Source: Leptospiraceae bacterium
GTDB lineage: Bacteria > Spirochaetota > Leptospiria > Leptospirales > Leptospiraceae
Assembly (NCBI GenBank): GCA_016708435.1
Contig: JADJFV010000015.1
Coordinates: 39,278-103,277 of the forward strand
Direction: 5' to 3'
Length of the DNA: 64,000 nt
Below the pieces are notes generated by a model. That model made no database searches. It was not told the origin of the DNA and saw only the letters and a list, made by a program, of their open reading frames with translations. The stretch's first letter is position 1. Each line of letters begins with the position of its first letter. Position numbers and translations under genes: made by a program. Shown in pieces: positions 37,101-46,309 of this stretch.

Positions 37101-40100
37101 TTATTCACCTTTACTTAGATTTAGAATCGTAACAAGATTTTTTCTTTTGGCAGTAATTCTCTTTTGTTTTTTTTCTTCCAATTTCTCTCCAATAGAAAGG
37201 AGATACTCCATGGTAATCGGAAGAAGCACAGATGAAAGAATTGTTGCAGAAATCACTCCAGCGATAACTACAGAAGCTAACGGTCTTTGCACCTCTGCAC
37301 CCGCCATGTTAGAAATCGCCATGGGGATAAAACCAATGGCTGCAATTATTTCGGTTGTTAAAACAGGTCGCATTGATTCAATCGCAGCTACTCGAACGGC
37401 TAAGGGCAATAATACTCCTTCTTTCAGTTTTGCTTTTAAATTGGAAGCATAGACAATACCGTTTAATACTGCTATGCCGCTCACAGCAATAAAACCAACT
37501 CCAGCCGGGATACTAAAGGGAAGTCCCCTTAGAACTAAACCTAAGATTCCACCCGATGCGGCTAATGGCACAACGATAAATACACCCAGTGCATAGAAAA
37601 TATTTCCGAAGGCTAAAATCAACATTGCAAAGATAATGATAAGTGCAATGGGGACAACGAGTATTAGTCGATTCTTTGCGCGTGTGAAATTTTCAAATTG
37701 ACCTCCCCATACTAATTTATATCCGGGAGGCAAATTATCATTAATCGCCTTTGTTTTTTCTTGTGCTTCCTTTATATAGCCAACCAAATCTCTTCCACGA
37801 ATATTTACTTCCACGAAAAGCCTTCTCTTAAGCCCTTCTCTTAGAATAGAGGCAGCCGATTCAACCAATTCAATATCTGCAACTTCTCCAAGTGGAATTG
37901 TTTTTCCACCTGCTGTCATAACTGGAATATTATGAATTTCCTTAATATCTTTGATCACATCTAAATCCAACCTGAGGACAAGGTCAAATCGTTTCATTCC
38001 TTCAAAAATCTTTCCAGCGTTAGTTCCTACACGTAGCATTTCTACTGTGCGTAAAATCTCTGAAGCAGAAACACCATAGCGTGCCATTAAATCATAATTT
38101 GCATTGATACGAAGAACAGAAAGTCCTAAAATTCTCTGAACGCGAATATCACCTGTTCCTTGAATTTTTTTCATTACATCGGAAATTTCATCGCCAATCT
38201 TTTTTAATTGATGAAGATCATCACCATATACTTTGACAACTATATCTGCCTTTGAACCGGCTAACAACGCATTAACCCTATTTTCAATTGGCTGCGACAT
38301 ACTGATATAACTAGAAGGAACGCTCAATAGAATTTTTTCTTTAATCGCGCTCATTAAATCTTCTCTGGTCGTTGCTGTTTTCCATTCGCTTCGATCTTTT
38401 AACTTAATCATAATACTTGTTTCATCTGTGCCGAGTGGATCTGCTGATGAATTGCCCCTTCCCACGCGAGAAACTACATTTTGGATTTCGGGAAACTGAG
38501 AAAGAATTCCTTCTATTTCCATGTTTAAATTTCTTGAATATTCAATAGATGCGGAAGGGAGTCTTTTTACATCCATGTCAATTTCTCCTTCATCAATCCG
38601 AGGAATGAATTCCGAGCCTAATGTTGCGGAAATTATAAAAGAAAAAAATACAAAGCAAAATGCTCCGATAAAAATTTCTTTCTTTTTTGTAAATGCCAGA
38701 CTTAGAAGTATGTCATATTTATTTTCTAGAAAGACCCAATATTTACTCTTATAGAAATTCGGTTTTTGAAATACGATTGCAAGACTTGCAGGAAAAACAG
38801 TTAAGGAAAATAAAAGCGCTGCTCCAAGGGCTAACGCAACAGTAACCGCCATAGGACGAATCATTCTACCTTCTACTCCTTCAAGAGCCATAAGAGGTAA
38901 ATACACAAGCATAATAATGGCAACAGAAAAAGCAGCCGCCCTTCCTACCCGCATACAATTTTCTAAAATAATTTTTTCAGTCGTTTCAGCAATTTGATAA
39001 CTATCCATCGGTTTTTGAAATAAATATTTTTTTGTAACAAAGCCTGTCATTACAGATTCAAGCATAACAATCGACCCATCGACTAACAGCCCGAAGTCAA
39101 GAGCACCCAGACTCATTAAATTTCCGACCACTCCTATTTGCCTCATAAAAATTACAGCAACTAACATGGATATTGGGATTGCCATTGCAACGAGTGCACC
39201 ACCTTTTAAAGAGCCCAATGTAATTATCAGAGTAATGAAAACGAGTATAGCACCCTCGCCTAGATTCATAAAAATAGTAGACAAGGCACGATTAATAAAT
39301 TCAGACCTATCATAAAAAGGTTCAATCCTCATTCCTTCTGGAAGCTTAGATTTAATTTCTTCTATTTTCACTTTAACATCGCGCACAACGTCCCGTGAAT
39401 TTTCTCCTAGAAGCATAATAACAGTTGCCGCTACAACTTCCTTTTGGTTTTTTGTTGCAATCCCAAAACGCAAAGCACGACCGATTTTTACTTTCGCAAT
39501 TTGACCAAGGAGTAAAGGAGTTCCGTCAGAAGCAGTGCGAACGGCAACACGCCTTATTTCCTCAATCCCTTCAAACTGCCCTTGTCCTCGAATCACCATC
39601 TGCTCATCACCATCTATTATATAACCACCACCTGTATCTTTGTTAGCAGTCCTAATATTTTCATAGATTTTGGATAGAGTAAGATTATAGGCGACTAGAT
39701 TGCGAGGATCTATTATTATTTGATACTCTTTTACTTCTCCGCCAACTGAATTCACTTCAATTACACCTGGGACAGATTTAATCTTCTTAGATAATTCCCA
39801 ATCCAAATAAGTTCTAAGCTGCATAGGAGTATGTCTATCGGAACTTAGCACAAACTCATATATATCCCCTAAAGCAGTTGCCACAGGGGCTAATTCTGGT
39901 TTACCGTAATCGGACGGAATTTCCTTTTCGGCAACTTTGAGCCTTTCTGTGACTAACTGTCTGGCAAACCAAATGTTTACAGAATCCTGAAAGATTACAG
40001 TTACACTGCTAACTCCAGCTCTAGAGATAGATCGAATTTCAGTGGCACCTGGAATCCCAATGAGTTGTAATTCGATTGGATTCGTTATAAATTGCTCGAC

Positions 40101-40280
40101 AAGCAAAGGAGACAGACCGGGAGAGGCAGTGACAGCGGATACTTGCACGTTTGTGACATCGGGAACTGCATCTACAGAAAGCTTTGCAGCACTGTAAAAC
40201 CCAAACATTGAAATAATGAGAGTGATAGAAAGAACGATATATTTTTTACGAATAGAAAATGCAATCAGTTGTTCTATCAT
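37101..40280 (-). CDS. czcA: CzcA-type heavy-metal RND efflux pump
   Basis: 1059 aa, the usual length of the family. The order is complete: N-terminal helix, periplasmic loop, six helices, second periplasmic loop, six helices. The helix-4 signature LDFGLLVDGSIVMLE has the Asp-Phe-Gly and Asp-Gly of HME-RND pumps for divalent cations (Co/Zn/Cd/Ni). The monovalent Cu/Ag group has a different motif. It exports metal across the envelope using protons, normally with a periplasmic adaptor and an outer-membrane channel. Neither is encoded nearby, so partners must be elsewhere. A perfect dyad lies ~50 bases upstream of the start. Confidence 0.93.
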   Translation of the reverse strand: MIEQLIAFSIRKKYIVLSITLIISMFGFYSAAKLSVDAVPDVTNVQVSAVTASPGLSPLLVEQFITNPIELQLIGIPGATEIRSISRAGVSSVTVIFQDSVNIWFARQLVTERLKVAEKEIPSDYGKPELAPVATALGDIYEFVLSSDRHTPMQLRTYLDWELSKKIKSVPGVIEVNSVGGEVKEYQIIIDPRNLVAYNLTLSKIYENIRTANKDTGGGYIIDGDEQMVIRGQGQFEGIEEIRRVAVRTASDGTPLLLGQIAKVKIGRALRFGIATKNQKEVVAATVIMLLGENSRDVVRDVKVKIEEIKSKLPEGMRIEPFYDRSEFINRALSTIFMNLGEGAILVFITLIITLGSLKGGALVAMAIPISMLVAVIFMRQIGVVGNLMSLGALDFGLLVDGSIVMLESVMTGFVTKKYLFQKPMDSYQIAETTEKIILENCMRVGRAAAFSVAIIMLVYLPLMALEGVEGRMIRPMAVTVALALGAALLFSLTVFPASLAIVFQKPNFYKSKYWVFLENKYDILLSLAFTKKKEIFIGAFCFVFFSFIISATLGSEFIPRIDEGEIDMDVKRLPSASIEYSRNLNMEIEGILSQFPEIQNVVSRVGRGNSSADPLGTDETSIMIKLKDRSEWKTATTREDLMSAIKEKILLSVPSSYISMSQPIENRVNALLAGSKADIVVKVYGDDLHQLKKIGDEISDVMKKIQGTGDIRVQRILGLSVLRINANYDLMARYGVSASEILRTVEMLRVGTNAGKIFEGMKRFDLVLRLDLDVIKDIKEIHNIPVMTAGGKTIPLGEVADIELVESAASILREGLKRRLFVEVNIRGRDLVGYIKEAQEKTKAINDNLPPGYKLVWGGQFENFTRAKNRLILVVPIALIIIFAMLILAFGNIFYALGVFIVVPLAASGGILGLVLRGLPFSIPAGVGFIAVSGIAVLNGIVYASNLKAKLKEGVLLPLAVRVAAIESMRPVLTTEIIAAIGFIPMAISNMAGAEVQRPLASVVIAGVISATILSSVLLPITMEYLLSIGEKLEEKKQKRITAKRKNLVTILNLSKGE

Positions 40281-40328
40281 ATATTCCTTACGGCAAAGTA
40301 ATATTAATCACTGCATATGAAAAGATTT

Positions 40329-40354
40329 AAACGGTTAATTATTGTTAACCGTTT
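40329..40354 (-). promoter_or_regulatory. Perfect dyad upstream of czcA, candidate operator
   Basis: Arms AAACGGTTAA (40329-40338) and TTAACCGTTT (40345-40354) are exact inverted repeats around a 6-base centre, 49-74 bases upstream of the pump start codon. There is no T-run typical of a terminator on the minus strand. The half-site CGGTTAAT recurs in the dyad upstream of mbnP. Confidence 0.5.
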
Positions 40355-40472
40355 ATCGTTTTGATTTACCTATGTAAAATTAGAAAGTCAAATCAATTTA
40401 AAAATAGAATGTATTAACCAAGGTGATATTTCTCATTTATTATGCTGCGCTCAATGAATGCAACATTGGGTT

Positions 40473-40590
40473 TTCTTTTTAGCAAATTGCATCCAACTTC
40501 TCCCATAATTATAAACAACAAGTTAAAAGCTTACAGCAAAATAGAATTGCTCCTCAGGTGTTTTGAATTAAACGGGGTTATTTTTTTTTT
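40473..40590. repeat. R1 element, copy a
   Basis: Recognised by TGCATCCAACTTCTC near the left, AAAGCTTACAGCAAAA in the middle and AGGTGTTTTGAATTAAACGGGG-like sequence at the right (split here only for length). It is diverged from the best-conserved copies at 60338 and 63091 but has the same order and orientation. It lies between the czcA and MCP genes. Confidence 0.75.
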
Positions 40591-40690
40591 GCTAATTCTA
40601 AGTTTATGCTTGCTAGAATTTTTACCAACAGTCATAGAGATACAGACCAAATTGCAAAAGAAATGATAAATTTCCATAAAGGAGAATTAA

Positions 40691-40729
40691 ATGAAAACAA
40701 ACAAAGGCTATGAATCGTGGGAAATATGA
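40691..40729 (+). other. 12-codon ORF with the strong ribosome-binding site of the MCP gene
   Basis: An ideal AAAGGAG site (40678-40684) precedes the ATG at 40691, which opens a 12-codon frame (MKTNKGYESWEI) ending at 40729. It overlaps the start of the MCP gene (40710) in another frame. It may be a short leader for coupling, or the true MCP N-terminus separated by a one-base error. Confidence 0.45.
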
Positions 40730-42221
40730 TAAGCTTTTTTTAATTTTATTTTTAATTCATATTCCTGTAGCCTATGCTTTATCTCTAGGATATGGGACAG
40801 GGCTAATTACAATTATCTCCAGTTTAATTTTAACAGGTTTTGCATATATTGTTTACCTTGTTGGAAGAGGAATGAGATATACTAGGCTCGTGAATGCAGT
40901 TATTCTCATGCTGTTTTCTGGGATTTTTATTATCGCACAACTTGGTCGTATCGAAATGCACTTTCATGTATTTGCTTGTCTGGCATTTCTTTTAGTTTAT
41001 AAAGATTGGCTTGTTTTAGTTACAGGTGGTGCTACTATTGCCATTCATCACGCCCTTGCGAATGTTGCACAAATATTCGAACTCAAATTTAATAATATTC
41101 CCTTCCTAGCATTTAATTACGGTCATGGCTGGGATGTCGTAATTCTTCATGCTTTCTTTGTGATTGTAGAAGTTGGTGTATTAGTTTATTTTGCGATCAA
41201 TCTAAAATCGCAGATGATTCAGTGGGATCAAAGTGGACGAATAACTGCAATACTAAGTGCAAATGCTGAGATTGTTCCCGAAATCCAAGAATCATCCAGG
41301 CAAGTTGAATCTGTTTTTTTGAATGTAAAATCTGCATCGGAGAGTATTTTGAATCAATCACAGAGACAAGCTGCGAGCACAGAGGAAATTTCTGCAAGCC
41401 TAGATGAAATCTCTTCTAGTATTGCAGCTATTCATAATAATACAGAAAAGCAATCTGAAGCTGTAATAAAAGTAAACGAAGAGTGGCAAAAGTCAATGGA
41501 TGCTTCAAAAAAATTAGATAAAATGTTTCAACAGTTTTCAATTTTAATTGGGCGTGCAAAGGATCATGCGTCTAAGGGTGATAAGCAATTAGCAAATATA
41601 GCAATTTCAATACAATCAGTCGATAAAATGTATAATGAAATGAAAACTCTGACCGACGGCATACACGAAATAGCCGATCAAATTAATTTATTATCTCTTA
41701 ATGCTTCTATAGAGGCTGCGCGTGCAGGGGAATATGGACGTGGATTCGGAGTTGTAGCCAACGAAGTATCAAAGCTGGCTGCGAGAACACGTGCAAGCTT
41801 AAGAGAAAGTGATAGTCTATTAAAGAATTCCAAGTCAGTGATAGAAGGCACAAAATCCAGTTTATCCTCCACTTCTGAAATTTTAAGGGCATTAGTAAAT
41901 GAAGTTGATATATCCAATGATGAATCAAAAAAAATTGCGTTGGAACAAATTGATATTTCCCGCAACTTAGATGGATTCGCTATAAAACTTTCAGAAATAA
42001 AAAATGAATCCAATGCAATCCAAATTGCAACGGAAGAATTAAAAATTGGATTAAATACTGTTTTTGAAGCGATTGTCGAAATAACGCAAAAGACCCAAGT
42101 ATTTGTAGAAGGATCGAATCAGATGAATTTTATGGTTCATACTTCTACAGGTATGGTGGAGAAGTTACAAGGAATTATCAATAAGCTAGAATTTAACGAC
42201 ACAGATAAAAAGATTGCTTAA
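40710..42221 (+). CDS. Methyl-accepting chemotaxis protein
   Basis: 503 aa. The N-terminal ~170 residues have about six hydrophobic helices instead of a periplasmic ligand domain, with a histidine-bearing motif (RIEMHFHVFACLAF and AIHHALANV) common in spirochaete MCPs. The cytoplasmic signalling hairpin is intact (IADQINLLSLNASIEAARAG, GFGVVANEVSKLA). It would signal through CheA/CheW. The first ATG in this frame (40710) has no ribosome-binding site of its own; a strong one serves a 12-codon ORF that overlaps it. Confidence 0.9.
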   Translation: MNRGKYDKLFLILFLIHIPVAYALSLGYGTGLITIISSLILTGFAYIVYLVGRGMRYTRLVNAVILMLFSGIFIIAQLGRIEMHFHVFACLAFLLVYKDWLVLVTGGATIAIHHALANVAQIFELKFNNIPFLAFNYGHGWDVVILHAFFVIVEVGVLVYFAINLKSQMIQWDQSGRITAILSANAEIVPEIQESSRQVESVFLNVKSASESILNQSQRQAASTEEISASLDEISSSIAAIHNNTEKQSEAVIKVNEEWQKSMDASKKLDKMFQQFSILIGRAKDHASKGDKQLANIAISIQSVDKMYNEMKTLTDGIHEIADQINLLSLNASIEAARAGEYGRGFGVVANEVSKLAARTRASLRESDSLLKNSKSVIEGTKSSLSSTSEILRALVNEVDISNDESKKIALEQIDISRNLDGFAIKLSEIKNESNAIQIATEELKIGLNTVFEAIVEITQKTQVFVEGSNQMNFMVHTSTGMVEKLQGIINKLEFNDTDKKIA

Positions 42222-42281
42222 CTTTTTCAATACGGGCAATTTATACATCCTAATTTTATTCTTGGTTTTATTTAATCGGAT

Positions 42282-42332
42282 TTCTTCTTATTCATAAAGA
42301 AGTGTTTTAAATCCAAAGGGGTAAAATTTCTT
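42282..42332. repeat. R1 element, right-end partial copy
   Basis: Matches the right end of R1 with changes: TTCATAAAGAAGTGTTTTAA followed by ATCCAAAGGGGTAAAATTTC. The left part is degenerate. It directly precedes a truncated DUF4386-like fragment. Confidence 0.55.
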
Positions 42333-42338
42333 GCCACA

Positions 42339-42446
42339 ATGGTTTACACTGTTTTAAATTTCCTTCCAATATTACTTGAATTAGTTTTGGCAATTTGGCT
42401 TATAGTGAAAGGATTTGATTCGTTTATATTGAATAAATTCGATTAG
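42339..42446 (+). pseudogene. C-terminal remnant of a DUF4386-like membrane protein
   Basis: A 35-codon frame (MVYTVLNFLPILLELVLAIWLIVKGFD...) has the look of the last helix of DUF4386 proteins (Pro-x-x-x-x-E-x-x-x-A-x-W-L-x-x-K-G). The rest of such a gene is missing, and the fragment begins 6 bases after a partial R1 copy. It is probably a truncated gene, but a genuine small membrane peptide cannot be excluded. Confidence 0.4.
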
Positions 42447-42454
42447 AGAGAAAA

Positions 42455-43405
42455 ATGAATACAATGAAAGCAATTATTTGCACCAAATACGGATCACCCG
42501 AAGTTCTTCAACTTCAAGAAGTAGAGAAACCAATACCTAAAGACAATGAAGTACTCATAAAAATTCATGTAACTACTGCACATATTGGGGACACTAAGCT
42601 CAGACGATTAGAACCTGGTCTAGGACCTATGACAGATTTTTTATTCAAACCCTTAATGAGAGTCATGTTGGGTTTTAACGGTCCGAGAAATAAAATATTG
42701 GGAATGGAACTTGCCGGGGAAATTGAATCGGTTGGGAAAGATGTTACACTTTTTAAGAAAGGAGATTCCGTTTTTGCTTCTACTGAATTAAGATTTGGTA
42801 CTTATGCAGAATACTGCTGCTTACCTGAAAAAGGTGCCCTTGCCATAAAACCAAAAAATATTTCCTTTGAAGAAGCCGCGCCAATTTCCAATGCTGGATT
42901 AACGGCTTTGTACAATCTTAGAAAAGCTAAAATTCAGAAAGGTCAAAAAGTGTTAATCTATGGAGCATCTGGAAGTGTTGGTACCTACGCTGTACAGATT
43001 GCAAAATATTTTGAAACTGAAGTTACAGGAGTATGTAGTACTAGTAATTTGGAAATGGTAAAATTATTGGGGTCTGATAAGGTTATAGATTATACACAAC
43101 AAGATTTTACAAGTGGTAATGAGACTTATGACATTATCTTTGATGCAGTGGGAAAGATTGAATCTTCCAAGCGTAAAAAATCCTTAACGAAATCAGGAAT
43201 TTACCTTAGTGTCCTTGATTTGTCTAGCAATTTTAAGATGAAGGCGGAAGATCTAATCTTTCTCAAAGAACTCTGTGAAGCAGGAAAACTAAAGACAGTG
43301 ATTGATAGACGTTATGCGCTCGATCAAATGGTAGAAGCTCATCAGTATGTAGATAAGGGTCATAAAAAAGGCAACGTAGTAATTCTGGTTAATCCAGTAG
43401 AATGA
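42455..43405 (+). CDS. NAD(P)-dependent quinone-oxidoreductase-like MDR protein
   Basis: 316 aa of the zinc-independent medium-chain dehydrogenase group. GMELAGEIESVGKDVTLFKKGD is the GroES-like part, and VLIYGASGSVGTYAVQIAKYF the NADP-binding loop. Cys and His ligands of catalytic zinc are absent. These enzymes reduce quinones or activated double bonds. The ATG lies 9 bases after a truncated gene; no partner is apparent. Confidence 0.9.
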   Translation: MNTMKAIICTKYGSPEVLQLQEVEKPIPKDNEVLIKIHVTTAHIGDTKLRRLEPGLGPMTDFLFKPLMRVMLGFNGPRNKILGMELAGEIESVGKDVTLFKKGDSVFASTELRFGTYAEYCCLPEKGALAIKPKNISFEEAAPISNAGLTALYNLRKAKIQKGQKVLIYGASGSVGTYAVQIAKYFETEVTGVCSTSNLEMVKLLGSDKVIDYTQQDFTSGNETYDIIFDAVGKIESSKRKKSLTKSGIYLSVLDLSSNFKMKAEDLIFLKELCEAGKLKTVIDRRYALDQMVEAHQYVDKGHKKGNVVILVNPVE

Positions 43406-43627
43406 ATTGTAGTAAAGACCATGGGAGATTTTTAATTAATATCTGGGAATTTTAAACAACAAATGAATAGTCTACAATTTTTAAAATTAAATAGAACAAT
43501 TATTACTTTTTATAAAATGATTCGTATTTCACTTTTTTACTCCTCTCTAAATTTTTAGAGGTTAATAGCTAATTCAGCATTAAGTATCCTGATATTATTG
43601 CAAAGAAATTTTTCTCAAGCAGAACAT

Positions 43628-43932
43628 CTATCTTTGAAATCAGTTAGATCGTGATCTAATTTTTCTATTTTAACCGTATTTCCTTTCATTTTAACTTTTA
43701 GTTTTCTTTTTCCATGCTCAAATGGAATCTTTCCAGTAAATTGGATCTAAATATCTTCTGCTATCCAAATAAAATTACCACTATATTCCAAATAACCGGG
43801 ATTAGCCTCACCACTAGCTTTGAATAAATAATTATTAAAAGTTCCATTTCCTTAGAATACAAGTTTATCGATATTAGCCACTCCTAGCTTTGGTCCATAT
43901 CAGGGAATCTTTGTTAGAATCTGTTTGTTTAT
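43628..43932 (-). pseudogene. Decayed gene of unknown family
   Basis: On the minus strand, pieces of one protein can be joined across frames: QTDSNKDSL / YGPKLGVANIDKLVF, stop, GNGTFNNYLFKASGEANPGY ... LEYSGNFIWI / AEDI, stop, IQFTGKIPFEHGKRKLKVKM ... KGNTVKIEKLDHDLTD. At least two stops and two frame changes separate them, so this is degraded rather than one sequencing error. I do not recognise the family. The remaining intergenic sequence from 43406 shows no gene. Confidence 0.55.
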
Positions 43933-43961
43933 TAAGCCTGCAATTTTATAAAAAAGTTACC

Positions 43962-44330
43962 TTAAACTGAATGGAATAAAATTTTCTCTATCTTTTTTCC
44001 TTTTGCCAACTCGTCCACTAACTTATCTAAATACCTAGTTTGTTTTGTTAGAGGATTTTCAATTTCTTCTATACGATAGCCACAAATAACACCTTTGATT
44101 AGTTGAGCTTTAGGATTTAATTTAGCCTTCGCAAAGAATGATTTAAAAGTTGCTTTCTCTTCAATGAATTCTTGCAGTTTTCTTTCATCAAAACCTGTCA
44201 GCCATTCTATTACTTGATGCAATTCCTTTTTTGTTCGACCCTTTCTCTCAAGTTTTGCGATGTAAAGAGGATAAACTGAGGCAAATGTCAGTTTTGCGAT
44301 ACGTTCATTATGTTCCGGTGTTTCTTTCAT
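43962..44330 (-). CDS. DUF2200 family protein
   Basis: 122 aa. HNERIAKLTFASVYPLYIAKLERKGRTK and WLTGFDERKLQEFIEEKATF are characteristic of DUF2200, a small cytoplasmic family often carried in accessory regions. Function is unknown. It lies 6 bases downstream of the coiled-coil gene, so it may share its transcript. Confidence 0.88.
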   Translation of the reverse strand: MKETPEHNERIAKLTFASVYPLYIAKLERKGRTKKELHQVIEWLTGFDERKLQEFIEEKATFKSFFAKAKLNPKAQLIKGVICGYRIEEIENPLTKQTRYLDKLVDELAKGKKIEKILFHSV

Positions 44331-44336
44331 ATTATT

Positions 44337-45326
44337 CTATTTCTGCTTTTTTAAATCTTCTGTTGTGCTTTGAAAATAAATAATTTCTTTTTTGAAATTT
44401 TTGATTTGTTTAACGATATGAGTTTTCTTTTGATTTAAAGATTTAGTTACTCGAAGTAAATCTTCCATTCTCTCCATTTCTTCATCGCAGTAGGTTTTTA
44501 ATTCTCTATACCCGTCTTCTATCTTTTGGTTTTTTTCTAATTTTTCTTTTTTTCCTTTTGGAGATAGAAGTCCATTCATCGTCTCAATTTCCTTTTTAAG
44601 TAAACTCAGATTTTTTTGTGAGTCCATCGCTTCCCGCTCTATGGGTGTTACTAAAGAAGCTGTTTCTCTATCAGCATCTTTTAAAGATTCCAGAATTTGG
44701 TTTGCCTCATTTGTAATTTTTCCAAAATCTTTTTCATCTAGATTTTCGTTTTTCAAAATTTCCAATTCTAACTCGTTTAGTTTATATCTTTGCAAATAAA
44801 TATTTTTTAGGATAAGGTTCAAACTTGATTCTACGTCTATGACTTTACTAAAAATTTCGTTGTTTGTTTTTTCTCTCTCTTTGATACGAATCCTTTTGTC
44901 AGAAATTTTTTTCAAATTCTCAGATTCTTTAGTTAGTTTTACATTGGATAAATTTGCAACGGGTTGGTATACTTTTGTTTCTTTATAGGCAGCAGGAATT
45001 TTTTTTGATGCGATGACCCTCGGTCGTAATGGAAAGATTTCCGAGAACTTTCCAATAGAGCCAAATTTATCAATTCCTGCAATTCTTCCAAATTTATATT
45101 TTGGAACTGGCTCGATAAGAATTGGAGTATCCTCCACTTTTTTGGAAAATAATATCTTATTAAATTTCTTAGTGTCAGATATTTCGATGAGGTATTGAGT
45201 TGCGCTGGAATTATTTTCCCACTCAATAAATAAAACGGATTCTTCTGCATTTAAGGAAATGCAAAAGAAAAAGAAAAAAATAATCAACCTGTATATCTCG
45301 AACATTTTTTTTATTTTAAGTATCAT
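44337..45326 (-). CDS. Exported coiled-coil protein with fibronectin-like N-domain
   Basis: 329 aa. A signal peptide (ending near ISLNAEE) is followed by a fibronectin III-like stretch (VLFIEWENNSSATQYLIEIS) and a long Lys/Glu-rich coiled coil to the C-terminus. The ATG at 45326 has GGAG 7 bases upstream; it starts 1 base after the stop of the FecR/LysM gene. This two-gene pair (LysM-FecR then coiled coil) is a common spirochaete envelope arrangement, function unknown. Confidence 0.7.
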   Translation of the reverse strand: MILKIKKMFEIYRLIIFFFFFCISLNAEESVLFIEWENNSSATQYLIEISDTKKFNKILFSKKVEDTPILIEPVPKYKFGRIAGIDKFGSIGKFSEIFPLRPRVIASKKIPAAYKETKVYQPVANLSNVKLTKESENLKKISDKRIRIKEREKTNNEIFSKVIDVESSLNLILKNIYLQRYKLNELELEILKNENLDEKDFGKITNEANQILESLKDADRETASLVTPIEREAMDSQKNLSLLKKEIETMNGLLSPKGKKEKLEKNQKIEDGYRELKTYCDEEMERMEDLLRVTKSLNQKKTHIVKQIKNFKKEIIYFQSTTEDLKKQK

Positions 45327-45327
45327 A

Positions 45328-46104
45328 TTATTTCTCCAAAGCAGGTTTCGGAACTACAGGTTCGAGTAGTTTGAAAGGCTCAATCGGTGGCTGTCCTTTG
45401 ATTACTCTCGTTCCATAGCCCTTGGGAACAATCACTGTTACACTCTGTGCACTAACGTCTACCTCTCCCTGATAACATCCTACTAAACTTGTTTCTTCTT
45501 TGTCTAGACTAACATAAAAAGTAGTTCCTCTTACGCCTATCACTGCTCCCGGGGTGACAACAGAGTATTTGATTTCCTTATTGTTCGCATGATTAAAAAT
45601 TTTTAGAAATATACTCCCCGATGAAAGACTAAGTCCCTGTTCGGACTGTTTCTCCAGTTTTATACTTGAATTTTGCCGCATTTGAATTACAGTCTTTGTT
45701 TCATCAGCATATTCTATTTCTGCACTCGAGTCGGAGGAAGTTCTAATCCATTCATTGTCTATAAATTTTTGTTTTTTGTTTACCGACGTCCAGCTTTTGT
45801 CTGACGATTTAAATTCGACTTTGCCGAAATAGGAGCGGAGTTCAGCTACCTCATTTATTTTAGGAGAATTTTTTTTACTTAAATGAGTGGGAATTTTTAA
45901 GATCATACCCTGTATTATTTTATGCGGATTATCTATTTGATTGTATTGTAAAAATTCTCTCCAGAGATTAGGATCGTTTAACTTTTCTCTAGAAATTTTT
46001 GCTAGAGTATCATTGTCTTTCACAATATAAGTTTCCGTTTCTTGAGCAGATAATGTAACAATAAAAATAAATATCGAAAACACTACAAATCTATACCACT
46101 TCAT
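45328..46104 (-). CDS. LysM and FecR domain protein
   Basis: 258 aa from the ATG at 46104 (GGGGA 6 bases upstream). Signal peptide, then a LysM peptidoglycan-binding domain (TYIVKDNDTLAKISREKLNDPNLWREFLQYN), then a FecR domain (IQMRQNSSIKLEKQSEQGLS and GAVIGVRGTTFYVSLDKEET). There is no FecI sigma factor nearby, so this is the envelope-structural, not iron-signalling, type of FecR protein. It is co-transcribed with the coiled-coil protein. Confidence 0.88.
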   Translation of the reverse strand: MKWYRFVVFSIFIFIVTLSAQETETYIVKDNDTLAKISREKLNDPNLWREFLQYNQIDNPHKIIQGMILKIPTHLSKKNSPKINEVAELRSYFGKVEFKSSDKSWTSVNKKQKFIDNEWIRTSSDSSAEIEYADETKTVIQMRQNSSIKLEKQSEQGLSLSSGSIFLKIFNHANNKEIKYSVVTPGAVIGVRGTTFYVSLDKEETSLVGCYQGEVDVSAQSVTVIVPKGYGTRVIKGQPPIEPFKLLEPVVPKPALEK

Positions 46105-46269
46105 ATAATTCCCCAACTGCATTGCATTTTTATTTTGTCTATGCACATAGTAGATACCATACGTTTTTTATGGTATAAAAATTCTTTTTTGCATAAGGAT
46201 TTCACAAGCATCACAAAGTGTCACTATTTCTTAGACCAAGCCCTCAATGACCATTGTGGCTTTTATCTT

Positions 46270-46305
46270 TCCTAGTGATGACCTGATTTGAACGAAACGG
46301 GGGGA
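46270..46305. repeat. R1 element, degenerate right end
   Basis: GATGACCTGATTTGAACGAA then ACGGGGGGAATTTTT resembles the last ~35 bases of R1. It sits immediately after the stop codon of the minus-strand DUF2834 gene. Confidence 0.45.
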
Positions 46306-46309
46306 ATTT

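Noticed and set aside
40442..40666. Plus-strand 74-aa reading frame
   Set aside because: It consists mostly of R1 copy a read as protein.
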